DNA from: Clostridium sp. 'deep sea'
GTDB taxonomy: Bacteria > Bacillota > UBA994 > PWPR01
NCBI RefSeq assembly: GCF_014931565.1
Contig: NZ_CP063353.1
Coordinates: forward strand, 1,612,001-1,676,000
Direction of reading: 5' to 3'
DNA length: 64,000 nt
The number at the start of each line of letters is the position of its first letter. The first letter of the stretch is position 1. The translations under genes were made by a program, and so were the position numbers. Positions 35,464 through 43,998 of this stretch are shown one piece after another. The notes beneath the pieces were generated by a model that saw nothing but the letters and a program-made list of their open reading frames with translations, was not told the origin of the DNA and ran no database searches.

Positions 35464-35994
35464 TTAAGCTGCTTCTATTTTAGCATATATTTCAGTCTTT
35501 GTTTTATTACATAATAAACGTTCCATTAACAAACTACCTGTTACATACACTGTTAAACTACTTAGTATATGAATAATAGTAAATCTACCTCCCAAAGAAG
35601 CCCATTCATACATAATTATTGGTAACTTCATACTCGACCAAGTACTGACAAATAAAAATACATAAGATAAGCGAGCACCTTTTTTAAGTAATAAAGCTGC
35701 TACTGGAAAAGCTACATAAAGAGGTCCAGCCCCTATGGCTCCCATAAAAACAGCTATAATTCCTCCGAATAAACCAGACTTGTCACCCATGTATTTAATC
35801 ATAGTTTCACGGGGCACCCAAACGTCTATTAAACCGATAATCACAAAAATAGGAGGCAATAAAGTTAATACAGTTTTAACATTACTAATAGATAAGTTAA
35901 AAGCCATTAGGCCTTTTTGTTGATTAACTAAATACATAACTAAAATAACTAAAGATGTTAGAAGAGTCCATTTGTATTTTTTAAGAATTTTCAT
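35464..35994 (-). CDS. Permease half (YraQ/ArsP-like, DUF318 family), second subunit
   Basis: 176 aa from the ATG at 35994 (GGGGG 8 nt upstream). Four or five membrane helices, with VWVPRETMIKYMGDKSGLFG, AIGAGPLYVAFPVAALLLKK and LFVSTWSSMKLPIIMYE, motifs of the DUF318/YraQ permease family. In most family members both halves are on one chain; here the two halves are separate genes overlapping by 1 nt (TAATG), so equal production is likely. Possible roles in this family include organoarsenical or other small-molecule efflux, but the substrate is unknown here. Confidence 0.78.
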   Translation of the reverse strand: MKILKKYKWTLLTSLVILVMYLVNQQKGLMAFNLSISNVKTVLTLLPPIFVIIGLIDVWVPRETMIKYMGDKSGLFGGIIAVFMGAIGAGPLYVAFPVAALLLKKGARLSYVFLFVSTWSSMKLPIIMYEWASLGGRFTIIHILSSLTVYVTGSLLMERLLCNKTKTEIYAKIEAA

Positions 35995-36470
35995 TACATT
36001 AACCCCCATACTAAAATTACAAATACTATTGAAGCAAATAAACCAAGTAAGTTACGAATAATTGAAGTCCGAACCCCAAAATACTTACTCTCTACTCCAA
36101 AACTAATAACTCCTACAGCCATTAGGGTAGAGATAAAGCCTGCAACTTGTGGGTATCCTGCACCATACTGCAGTAAATTGGCACCCAAAGGAAACGCAAC
36201 AAAACTCGGTACAAAAGCAACAGCCCCTAATATTAAACCTAATATTACGCCATAAACCCCTGACCCACTTCCGAAAACTCTTGAAATAAATTGGGCATTA
36301 ACAATAGCTAATATTGCACCCATCATAATCATCATTGGTATTAAGGTTGGTGCTAACTTTAAGGCAGATTTGCCTGCTTTAACTAAAGCTTTTTTGGTTT
36401 TTTCACGGCTTTTTACCAAAGATATTATTAGCAATATGACTGCTATGCCATACAGAATTGAGCCATTCAT
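35994..36470 (-). CDS. Permease half (YraQ/ArsP-like, DUF318 family), first subunit
   Basis: 158 aa, four or five membrane helices. KAGKSALKLAPTLIPMMIMM near the N-terminus, FGSGSGVYGVILGLILGAVA, VPSFVAFPLGANLLQYGAGY and ISFGVESKYFG. It carries the same helix pattern as the following gene (PSFVAFPLGANLL against GPLYVAFPVAALL), showing the halves are homologous. Its stop overlaps the start of the next gene. A candidate operator with three ACATATAT repeats lies upstream. Confidence 0.78.
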   Translation of the reverse strand: MNGSILYGIAVILLIISLVKSREKTKKALVKAGKSALKLAPTLIPMMIMMGAILAIVNAQFISRVFGSGSGVYGVILGLILGAVAFVPSFVAFPLGANLLQYGAGYPQVAGFISTLMAVGVISFGVESKYFGVRTSIIRNLLGLFASIVFVILVWGLM

Positions 36471-36504
36471 TTACATCACTTGCCTTTCTTGATTGCTCAA
36501 CTGC

Positions 36505-36555
36505 TTTATACATATATATGCTTTATACATATATATGTTATTTACATATATCATG
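36505..36555. promoter_or_regulatory. Repeated candidate operator of the split-permease operon
   Basis: TTTATACATATATATG occurs twice, at 36505-36520 and 36522-36537, with a third related copy (TTTACATATATCATG) at 36541-36555. ACAT...ATGT-type symmetry fits PadR binding and the sites sit just upstream of the operon start at 36470. Confidence 0.55.
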
Positions 36556-36640
36556 TTTTTAGTTTAATTTGTAGTTGAGAATTTGTCAAGCGTTTTTTGT
36601 AATTACTTATTTTATGTAATTTAGCATAACTGAAAGGGAA

Positions 36641-36705
36641 ACGAACGCTGGGGACGGGTGATTTTGTTCGTTATCCGAACAAAATCACCCGTCCCCAGCG
36701 TTCGT
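36641..36705. repeat. Perfect 30-bp inverted repeat (REP-like)
   Basis: Arms 36641-36670 and 36676-36705 are exact reverse complements with a 5-nt loop (TTATC). The arm holds ACGCTGGGGACGGGTGATTT. GC content is much above the surroundings. The GGGGACGGGTGATTTTG sequence resembles dispersed repeats in many clostridial genomes that are linked to REP-associated Y1 transposases; no such transposase is in the window. Confidence 0.9.
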
Positions 36706-36754
36706 AAAGTAAAACTACTGCTAAAACAAATCGTTATATAAGTTCACAGTAAAT

Positions 36755-36798
36755 AAAAAAACTGTACACTTGCTTAAAGCAGTGTACAGTTTTTTTTA
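36755..36798. terminator. Terminator of the flavoprotein/ABC operon
   Basis: Arms ACTGTACACT/AGTGTACAGT, flanked by A and T runs; it overlaps the stop of the flavoprotein gene at 36796. Confidence 0.75.
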
Positions 36799-37377
36799 TT
36801 TTAGCGATTCAATTACTTTATAGGCATAGTTTTTTGCCAATGCAACTGCTTTATCATTTGTAAAAGTTGTTTTACTATCTAAGTCTTGCACTGCTAACAT
36901 TCCTAAGTAGTGCAAATTAGAGTGTTTAGCGTAGCGTTTTACTCCCTCTTCGAATACCCCTGCTCCCTCTTCTATTTCATAACCACAGGTTGTTACCAAA
37001 GCCAACTTTTTGTTTTTCCATAAACAAGGTCCTGGCTCTTCGCCATAGTATTTATTCATACCATATACCAACCTATCCATAACTGCTTTAAGTGGTGGGG
37101 TACAGTACCATGAGTAAATAGGTGAAGCAAACACAATGCAGTCAGACTCTAATACAGAGCTATAAATAAGATGCATATCATCTTTTTTAGGACAGCCAGG
37201 TTTGTCAAAGATATCCTGACATCGCCAACATGCAGTACATGGCTCGATGTGCATATCCTTTATGGTTAAAAAATCTACCTCTACATTGTTATTTTGCAAC
37301 TCTGTTATAAATGGTTGTAATAATAATTTTGTGTTACTGTTATTGCGTAAACTAGCAAATAAAATACTTACTTTCAT
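36796..37377 (-). CDS. Flavodoxin-like NAD(P)H-dependent FMN reductase / iron-sulfur flavoprotein
   Basis: 193 aa. N-terminal FMN-binding loop ILFASLRNNSNTKLL, followed by CTACWRCQ and PGCPKKDD, the cysteine pattern (C-x2-C-x2-C ... C) of iron-sulfur flavoproteins, and ASPIYSWYCTPPLKAVMDR, the second flavin loop. Cytoplasmic electron-transfer protein. It is the last gene of a TetR/ATPase/permease unit, 15 nt after the permease, so it may take part in the same stress response. Donor and acceptor unknown. Confidence 0.85.
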   Translation of the reverse strand: MKVSILFASLRNNSNTKLLLQPFITELQNNNVEVDFLTIKDMHIEPCTACWRCQDIFDKPGCPKKDDMHLIYSSVLESDCIVFASPIYSWYCTPPLKAVMDRLVYGMNKYYGEEPGPCLWKNKKLALVTTCGYEIEEGAGVFEEGVKRYAKHSNLHYLGMLAVQDLDSKTTFTNDKAVALAKNYAYKVIESLK

Positions 37378-37391
37378 TGTTCTCCTATCCT

Positions 37392-38699
37392 TTAACTAAA
37401 ATCTTTTTTGTTATATTTAATTAATCCTACAATATATGATAATACAGCTATTGATATTAACACAGCAACATTTGAAGACTGTAAAGCATAGCCAACCTCT
37501 GTTACATTGCTATTAATGTAACCAAAAGGGGTTATTTGTGTTAGTATTTTAGTTTTTGAAGAAATACCTCCAAATGAATCCATGAAATACATAACTAATA
37601 TAATAACCATAGCTACTTGTGAGCTGTTAAAAGAGCCTTTAACTATTGCTGAAAATGCAAAACTCAAACTGGCTAACACTATTATTAGTAACAACATATA
37701 AATATTTAACACAATAAAACTATTAAGATTGTACTTAGTAAATAACCCTTGTTTAAGTATTGTACCATTTAGTAGCTTATTAAGTTCATCTACTTTGTTT
37801 TCATTATTTATTTTATTTAAAAAGAAGCTTGGTGATATAGCATAAAAGTCTTTTACTAGATTTTTAGAGGCTAAAAATTGACTTTTAAAAGCTATAAACT
37901 CTGTTTCACTTTCACTTACAGAAGCTAAAAACTCTTCATCACTAAGATCAGTTATCCCAAACATTTTTTTAAATTTGGTAGGGTTTTGCTTAATAGCTAT
38001 AAAAATGCTCTCGGGTGAATCTAACAATTGCTTAAGCATTTCATCTATGTCTTGCTTTTTTATACCACTCTCTTTTATTTCTTGCTCGTTACTTTTATAC
38101 TCTGTTAATAACATGTCATAAGCAAAGCCGTTAAAGTCTTGCTCTATAAAACTTAGCCAGTTAGAAACAGTTTGAGAGTTTTTTAGTATGTTAGTTTCTA
38201 TTTCTGTTGTATGTTTACTTATGTTTAGTTGATAAGGAGCCGCCTTTTTTTGAACCTCTAATGAAACATAGCCAACTGTAGCTAATACTACCGAAAACAC
38301 TAAAATTAAAACTAATAATACCAGATACTTGCTTGCATATATTCTTGACCTAGTTGTTGGTCGTGATAAGAGGTACTCTATAGAGCCTTGTTTTTCTTCT
38401 TTGGCAATTAGCTCGGCAGCAAAATAGCTAAAGAATATAGAGCCTACTAATACAATCCACATAGAGGAATATGCAGCATAAAAGCCCATTAAAGAGCCAA
38501 AGGCATTAGCATTCATGCCAAATGCAGTCATCATATTTTTCATAAACTCATTTTGCATAAAACCCTCTAACATATCCATGTTTTCTGCAATAGTAGGAAA
38601 AAATGTCATACTAAAAAAAATCATACTACCTAAAATTAAAACGGTAAAGAGTACTTTTTTGTAATTCATTTTAAGCTCTGATTTAAACTGATTATTCAT
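37392..38699 (-). CDS. ABC-2 type transporter permease
   Basis: 435 aa, six membrane helices: one at residues 15-35, a second group at 75-130, and the last four in the C-terminal 140 residues. A large extracytoplasmic domain lies between, about residues 140-300, rich in Lys/Glu. KEEKQGSIEYLLSRPTTRSR is the ABC-2 coupling segment. With the ATPase 16 nt upstream it forms an exporter under the TetR gene of the same operon. Cargo unknown, drugs or peptides being the usual ones. Confidence 0.88.
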   Translation of the reverse strand: MNNQFKSELKMNYKKVLFTVLILGSMIFFSMTFFPTIAENMDMLEGFMQNEFMKNMMTAFGMNANAFGSLMGFYAAYSSMWIVLVGSIFFSYFAAELIAKEEKQGSIEYLLSRPTTRSRIYASKYLVLLVLILVFSVVLATVGYVSLEVQKKAAPYQLNISKHTTEIETNILKNSQTVSNWLSFIEQDFNGFAYDMLLTEYKSNEQEIKESGIKKQDIDEMLKQLLDSPESIFIAIKQNPTKFKKMFGITDLSDEEFLASVSESETEFIAFKSQFLASKNLVKDFYAISPSFFLNKINNENKVDELNKLLNGTILKQGLFTKYNLNSFIVLNIYMLLLIIVLASLSFAFSAIVKGSFNSSQVAMVIILVMYFMDSFGGISSKTKILTQITPFGYINSNVTEVGYALQSSNVAVLISIAVLSYIVGLIKYNKKDFS

Positions 38700-38714
38700 T
38701 TATTTATTGCCCCC

Positions 38715-39695
38715 CTACTCATAGTAGTGTTTAAATATATCTTCGAGTGTTGGTTCGGTTACAGTTAAATTAGTAATACTATATTTCGCTAACTTTTTCA
38801 CCAAGTCATTTACTTTTCCTGAGTAATTAAAGCTAATTTTACTTGTAGTATTATTCACTTTATTAATAGTAAGGCTCTGAGAGTTAACTGTTAAATTAAA
38901 TGATGTTAATAAACTATTTATATGGCTTTGATTTACCCATATTGCTACCTTTTTTAGGTTATTTTGTTTTAAATGCTCTACTCCTTCATCTCTTATTATT
39001 TCGCCATTTTTAATTATGGCAACTTTATCACATACCTTTTCAACCTCACTTAAAATATGAGAAGAGAAAAAGATAGTACAGCCTAAATCATGCTGTTCTT
39101 TTAAAAGATCGAAATATTTGTCTTGCATTAGGGGGTCTAACCCACCTGTAGGTTCATCTAAAATGAGTATTTTGGGGCTGTGTATCATACTTAAGATAAT
39201 ACCCATTTTTTTTGTATTGCCAAATGATAAGTCAGCTATTTTTTTATTAACATCTAGCTGTAGAGTATCTACAAGGTAGTTTACCTTAGTATTCATCATT
39301 TCTTTTCGCTTTAAGGGAGTTAATTTATAGATACAATCTTGCCAATCTTGGGCAATACTCTCATCTAGCCATGAGGTATGTTGATAATACTCAAGGCTTT
39401 GCTTTATTAGCTGAAACACTTTAAGTTCTTTATAAAGATTTATTGATGATGGTAAATAACCAACAAAATGCTTAATATCTAAAGCATTGGTAACAATGTT
39501 TTTACCTAAAATAGTACCCTCACCACTAGTAGGAAAAATTATATTCATCAACATCCTAAGGGTGGTAGATTTGCCTGCACCGTTTGGTCCAATAAATCCA
39601 TAAAAACTACCACTTGGGATAGTTAAATTAATATCTTTGGCTCCTAAAGTTTTTCCATAGTACTTTGTTAAAGACTTCATTTCTATTGCATTCAT
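38715..39695 (-). CDS. ABC transporter ATP-binding protein
   Basis: 326 aa. Walker A GPNGAGKSTTLRML, signature region SFGNTKKMGIILSM (a weakened LSGGQ reading LSFGN), Walker B ILILDEPTGGLDPL, H-loop SSHILSEV. The LSFGN variant is common among ABC-2 antibiotic exporters. A roughly 80-residue C-terminal tail follows, ending EPTLEDIFKHYYE, a frequent ending of this subgroup. It energises the neighbouring permease. Confidence 0.93.
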   Translation of the reverse strand: MNAIEMKSLTKYYGKTLGAKDINLTIPSGSFYGFIGPNGAGKSTTLRMLMNIIFPTSGEGTILGKNIVTNALDIKHFVGYLPSSINLYKELKVFQLIKQSLEYYQHTSWLDESIAQDWQDCIYKLTPLKRKEMMNTKVNYLVDTLQLDVNKKIADLSFGNTKKMGIILSMIHSPKILILDEPTGGLDPLMQDKYFDLLKEQHDLGCTIFFSSHILSEVEKVCDKVAIIKNGEIIRDEGVEHLKQNNLKKVAIWVNQSHINSLLTSFNLTVNSQSLTINKVNNTTSKISFNYSGKVNDLVKKLAKYSITNLTVTEPTLEDIFKHYYE

Positions 39696-39706
39696 CGCCC
39701 TGCCTC

Positions 39707-40288
39707 CTACTCAAATATCTCATTTACTACAGCTCTTATCATGTGCATATTAAAAATATCTATATTGCTATTAAGCTCAGTTGCTGTTGTTTGTAAATAG
39801 AATAAAGATCTCAACATATCAATTGCCAGCTGTGGTGTCACTTTAAGGATTAAATCTTGTTCTATTAATTGCTCTAAAAGCTGTTGATCTGCCTTTAATA
39901 ACTGCTGTTTTAAACCCTTAGGAATATTTTGCAGTACATCTTGAATAACATCTCCTTGTAGTATAGCTTTAAATAGTTCATTGTGGCGACACTCTAAAGT
40001 TAGCTTGCTCATAATTTCTATTAAAAATTGCTTTTTATTTGTTGAATTACTCATTGTTACAATTATTTGATTATGAAACTGTTTCTCTAACTCCGAAAAA
40101 ATAGTTATTAATAGCTCCTCTTTAGAGCTAAAAAAATTATAAAAACTACCTTTGGCAATACCTAGTTTTTTAGTTATAGCACTTATCTTAACTTCTTTGT
40201 AGGGTTTTTGTTTAAATAAATCACTTGCAACTGTAATGATTTTCTGTTTAATTTCAGCTTTTTCTATTTCGGTAAATGCTCTTGCCAT
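39707..40288 (-). CDS. TetR-family regulator of the ABC exporter operon
   Basis: 193 aa from the ATG at 40288, chosen because GGGGG lies 7 nt upstream; the ATG at 40330 has none. The N-terminal helix-turn-helix KEVKISAITKKLGIAKGSFY followed by FFSSKEELL is typical of TetR. The C-terminal ligand domain is variable. First gene of the operon, so it probably represses itself and the exporter. Direct repeats CTATGACCAA at 40338 and 40388 upstream are possible sites. Confidence 0.9.
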   Translation of the reverse strand: MARAFTEIEKAEIKQKIITVASDLFKQKPYKEVKISAITKKLGIAKGSFYNFFSSKEELLITIFSELEKQFHNQIIVTMSNSTNKKQFLIEIMSKLTLECRHNELFKAILQGDVIQDVLQNIPKGLKQQLLKADQQLLEQLIEQDLILKVTPQLAIDMLRSLFYLQTTATELNSNIDIFNMHMIRAVVNEIFE

Positions 40289-40337
40289 AGAACTGCCCCC
40301 CACTACCTCAATTAAGCTCTTGTTATTCATCGTAATA

Positions 40338-40412
40338 CTATGACCAATAGCTACAATAAAGTCATTGGTTGCATAAAAAAATAAGAGCTATGACCAAAAC
40401 TCAGTTATGAGT
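40338..40412. promoter_or_regulatory. Candidate TetR operator region
   Basis: CTATGACCAA occurs at 40338-40347 and again exactly at 40388-40397, and ACTCA-GTTA-TGAGT at 40399-40412 is palindromic. All lie just upstream of the TetR-ABC operon. Confidence 0.4.
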
Positions 40413-40491
40413 CATTTATATAGTAACACTGCCACTATAAACTGTCAATATATTTAAATTGTTAAGCTAAAAGATTACATGAAAAACTAAA

Positions 40492-40523
40492 GTGCTTAGC
40501 TTCTAAATATAGAATCTAAGCAC
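40492..40523 (-). terminator. Terminator of the CGGC-domain gene
   Basis: Arms GTGCTTAG/CTAAGCAC with an inner TCTA/TAGA pair, followed on the minus strand by a T-rich stretch. Confidence 0.55.
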
Positions 40524-40555
40524 TACAGCATATTTTAGTTTAAATACCTATCTAT

Positions 40556-41002
40556 TTAGTTGTAAGCTAACCTTGTTTTTTCATCACAAATAACATCTTT
40601 AATAAGCTCCTGCCACCTATCTGACTGCCATGTTTTTAGTTCTTTATGGGTGTCATAATATTTTTGTGGAATTGGATGGGTTCCTATTACTACTTTTATG
40701 CCATACTTTGTTTCAATAAACTCTTTAAATTTAGTTATTCTTGGACATGGTGGGTAACCAACAACTAAACCAGTTGCCAAGTGAATAACTTGAGCCCCAT
40801 TCTTTTTCATTTCAGCAGGGGCATACTCAATATTACCGCCTGGACAACCGTCACAGGTGGTATAACCTACTAATTCTACATCTTGACCTTTATACAAGCT
40901 AAAGGCACCTTCTCTGTTTTGCAAGGCTCTAAAACACTTTCCACCAGCACAGGTATGGTACCTGTTACAGATGATAATAGCAACTTTAATTTTTTCTCCC
41001 AT
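40556..41002 (-). CDS. CGGC-domain protein, probable metal-binding
   Basis: 148 aa. Cysteine pattern: IIICNRYHTCAGGKCFRAL at the N-terminus (giving the CAGGKC core), then TTCDGCPGG and GYPPCPRITKF. This is the CGGC domain, found in archaea and anaerobes. The conserved Cys/His set suggests iron-sulfur or metal binding, but no activity is known. It stands alone with a terminator after it and no clear partner. Confidence 0.82.
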   Translation of the reverse strand: MGEKIKVAIIICNRYHTCAGGKCFRALQNREGAFSLYKGQDVELVGYTTCDGCPGGNIEYAPAEMKKNGAQVIHLATGLVVGYPPCPRITKFKEFIETKYGIKVVIGTHPIPQKYYDTHKELKTWQSDRWQELIKDVICDEKTRLAYN

Positions 41003-41257
41003 TATGTATCACTCCCTACCTATAAGTATAGTAAGGTGCTCTAGTAGAGTCAATATTTTTTTAGACATATGGTCATCTATTTTGCTTGATTAGTTGTATG
41101 TAAAATGCCTGATTATTATTTTTAATGCTTGGGTAAATGTTTTAATATGCAACACTAATAAATAATAGCATAAATTATCCTTTGTTATGAACTAGAAAAT
41201 TGTATTTTTATCTTTTAAGACAACATCTATATAATATTAATGTAAATTAATATTATA

Positions 41258-41286
41258 TTTACACACACATTCAATTATTGTATAAT
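41258..41286 (+). promoter_or_regulatory. Promoter of the 366-aa secreted protein gene
   Basis: TTTACA at 41258-41263 and TATAAT at 41281-41286, 17 nt apart; about 100 nt of leader precede the ATG at 41393. The remaining intergenic sequence (41003-41257) shows nothing I can name. Confidence 0.7.
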
Positions 41287-41392
41287 ACTGTATTAGTGGT
41301 AGTTTAATTATATAACGGATTAATAGGTAAATAATGTTATTAAGTTAGTAACGTGATTAAAAAGTAAAAATACTTAGAAGGAGAAACATAAT

Positions 41393-42493
41393 ATGATAAA
41401 TAAAGGGATTAGTTTAATTATTGTAATAGCTTTAGTGGTAACATGTAGTATGACAGCATTTGCATATAATGAGAATGGATATGTTGCTAGATTTAGATTC
41501 GAAGACACTACTAATATGTCAATTCATAATGTTGATGTTGTAGCGTATGTGTATGATATAGATGGTAATGCTACACAATTACAAAATATTATCCAGACTA
41601 AAGATGGCATTTTTGAGTTAGTTGTTAGTAACTCCATATTAAATAAATATATACATAATGATTTATTACATTTTAATATTAAGGCATTCGCTGATGGTAA
41701 ACAAATGGTTTCTAAGCATTGGTCTGTAAATCCTAATGAAGTTACAACAAGTAAAGCGACTAATAATACTGAATTAATTGTTATGAAATCTGTATTAAGA
41801 AATAAAACAATAAAAATGAGAAGTGGAACAGGAGTATTTAGAGTTAGAAAGGCTTATTCTACCCATACAAATAAAAATGTAATAATTGGTGAGATGCATG
41901 TTATGCCTGACTCAAAAGGTTTCTGTGAGTATGAAAACTCAAAAAAAATCAAAATAACAACAGCAATTAAAAGTGGATATTCTTGGGCTCCCAATGTTAA
42001 TTCCTCGGTAGCTATTAAAGGCTCAATGGGAGGAACCTTACAATCGGGATCTACAGAAAATTCATTTTATATTGAGGCCCCTCATTCATTCGCCCATGAA
42101 TACTGGGTTAGAGAAGAACTGCATGATGATGTGTATGAAAAATGGGTTGAAGTAGATAAATGGGAGGAGATGGTTCCCTTATCCTATAATGGAGGGTTAT
42201 TAAAGGGTTCAAGCGTTGATTCTAGTACAAATCAAGATGGTATATCAGATCCAAGTAATAGTCTTTATAATATAAGTACCCTTACTAAAGGTAATTCATG
42301 GAGCAAAAGTTTAATGGGCACCTATATTAATGAAGCTGGTTGGGAAATTGATGGGGTCGGAATTAAAATCCAAGCATCATATAACTCTAACTTTAAATTG
42401 ACATACTCTACTGATCATGCAACTAAATCATTCTGGCTTTATGCACCAGAAAACAATCTGTTAATTTGGTACATATCATTAAAAAGTGAATAA
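41393..42493 (+). CDS. Secreted protein of unknown function
   Basis: 366 aa. Signal peptide MINKGISLIIVIALVVTC then SMTAFA with a likely cut after AFA. AAGGAG precedes the ATG. Residues 30-110 have a strand-rich look (YVARFRFEDTTNMSIHNVDV). The C-terminal half contains HSFAHEYWVREELHDD and ends with WLYAPENNLLIWYISL. I recognise no domain. It is followed by a strong palindrome at 42546-42573 and then a one-helix membrane protein gene, an arrangement like that at 14401-16307. Confidence 0.78.
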   Translation: MINKGISLIIVIALVVTCSMTAFAYNENGYVARFRFEDTTNMSIHNVDVVAYVYDIDGNATQLQNIIQTKDGIFELVVSNSILNKYIHNDLLHFNIKAFADGKQMVSKHWSVNPNEVTTSKATNNTELIVMKSVLRNKTIKMRSGTGVFRVRKAYSTHTNKNVIIGEMHVMPDSKGFCEYENSKKIKITTAIKSGYSWAPNVNSSVAIKGSMGGTLQSGSTENSFYIEAPHSFAHEYWVREELHDDVYEKWVEVDKWEEMVPLSYNGGLLKGSSVDSSTNQDGISDPSNSLYNISTLTKGNSWSKSLMGTYINEAGWEIDGVGIKIQASYNSNFKLTYSTDHATKSFWLYAPENNLLIWYISLKSE

Positions 42494-42545
42494 CAGATTT
42501 TAATAGATTTGCTTAATCTCGTTTGAAAAATTAAACTACCGTCTT

Positions 42546-42573
42546 TTGACAAGTCCTAGATAGGACTTGTCAA
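42546..42573. terminator. Perfect 13-bp hairpin, probable terminator
   Basis: TTGACAAGTCCTA and TAGGACTTGTCAA with a GA loop, then AAACTAAAAA and a later T run. It ends the 366-aa gene message. Confidence 0.6.
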
Positions 42574-42717
42574 ACTAAAAAATAATTTTTTTGCTTATGT
42601 TGTGATACTTGTATTGTATAATAATGTTGTAATGTTAGACTAGATAACTAGCTAATATATATAATGTTTTAATTAATCAGGAAATAGTAATAGTTTTAGG
42701 TAGGAGGAATACATTTA

Positions 42718-43248
42718 ATGTTGAAAAAACAACTTGGAATTTACATGTACAAATACAGATTCCTACTATTATTAGTTTTTATATTTATTATAATCTTATT
42801 AATTTTAGGAGTTGGCAATTTTCTAGCTGGAGATAGATTAGACCTATGTACTTATGAAAATAAAATTACAAATTCCATTGGTAAATACAGAGTCTACACC
42901 CTCAAAGCCTACGCAAATAAAAGTAGTGCAATTACTTTAGAGGACATTAAAGTTGAAGGATATGCTGGTGCAGAGTTAGAGTGTATCTCATTTTATAAAG
43001 GTAACTATGATGATTTACCATTTATGATTGCAGATGAAAAGGAATATCAAGATATGCTACTTTTACTTAAGGATTATAAAGGGCAAAAATTGCTTCCATT
43101 ACCGCGCAAGGAAGGTGAAGTTGAATACCTAGTATTTGTCTTTAAGATAACAGAAGATCCTGCTAAAGTTCCGGGATTAATAACAGTCACTTACAAGTGG
43201 GGTTGGTTTAAAAGAACACAATCATTTGGTTGGATTTGTGAGAATTAG
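42718..43248 (+). CDS. Single-pass membrane protein of unknown function
   Basis: 176 aa; AGGAGG lies 10 nt upstream of the ATG. One transmembrane helix (FLLLLVFIFIIILLILGVG, residues 15-33) is followed by an exported beta-rich domain with KNLAGDRLDLC-like start and KVEGYAGAELECISFYKG; two Cys in this domain could form a disulfide. The C-terminus ends WGWFKRTQSFGWICEN. No known family. It may act together with the secreted protein encoded 225 nt upstream. Confidence 0.72.
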   Translation: MLKKQLGIYMYKYRFLLLLVFIFIIILLILGVGNFLAGDRLDLCTYENKITNSIGKYRVYTLKAYANKSSAITLEDIKVEGYAGAELECISFYKGNYDDLPFMIADEKEYQDMLLLLKDYKGQKLLPLPRKEGEVEYLVFVFKITEDPAKVPGLITVTYKWGWFKRTQSFGWICEN

Positions 43249-43260
43249 AATTGTTTATGT

Positions 43261-43285
43261 GGACGTACCTTGTGCGTCTTTTTTG
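43261..43285 (+). terminator. Terminator after the 176-aa gene
   Basis: GACGTAC/GTGCGTC hairpin followed by TTTTTTG. Confidence 0.6.
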
Positions 43286-43912
43286 TTTTAAAGCTTAAAA
43301 TGCAATGCAATTCTGCAAATCCTTACAACTTGCAAGTAGCACCTCCACCTAAAAACATCTGAATTAACTCACGGTGGGGTCTGGCCTCAAAATTATATGT
43401 AACCCTATTAATAACTTGGCAATCGTCTTAAGCTACAATATCAGGAGCTATCGCTTAAGTATATCTTTTCATAATTGTTATATTTTTTGTTTAACCACAA
43501 AGCACACAAAGAGAAAAGAAGATGGTATTGCTTATCGATAATTCCGTGCCTCAGCACCTTCATCAATAGTCCATTCATGTTTTTAAAAAATTGCAAAAGG
43601 CAAATAATTTACTAAATTAAATTACTACATTAAATTTTAAATTATATTTTTTCCCTTGTCCGTATGTAGGGAATCACATCTAGGTAATTTCTGTGGATAC
43701 GTAAGTACCATGTATTAAAAACCTTTTACTTGCCCCCTTAAGTATTCTTGTACTATTCTTTTATCTATCATTTAGATTAGTATTGGTAGTCTTTTAACTC
43801 CTTTTCATGTTTACTTTTAATTAGGTCTCACTTTGTAGTATTAATTCCTACAGCTCCAAAGCGACTTCATGTTACAAAGTAACACTATTATTCCCATACC
43901 TACAAAGTTTTT
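43286..43912. other. Intergenic region with one repeat fragment
   Basis: No gene is visible. At 43368-43390 it carries an exact 23-nt inverted copy of part of the 276-bp repeat unit (compare 18169-18191). The rest shows nothing I can name. Confidence 0.6.
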
Positions 43913-43940
43913 TTGCATATTTCTATAATTCTGGTATACT
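43913..43940 (+). promoter_or_regulatory. Promoter of the DEAD-box helicase gene
   Basis: TTGCAT at 43913-43918, TATACT at 43935-43940, spacer 16 nt. Confidence 0.55.
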
Positions 43941-43998
43941 TAATTAGTTCTAAAAATAATAATAACAATTATATGTTTATATATAGAAGGGTGATAAC

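Noticed and set aside
35464-36470. A frameshifted single permease gene
   Set aside because: Both halves have their own RBS, end and start within a clean 1-nt overlap, and each matches half of the family layout.
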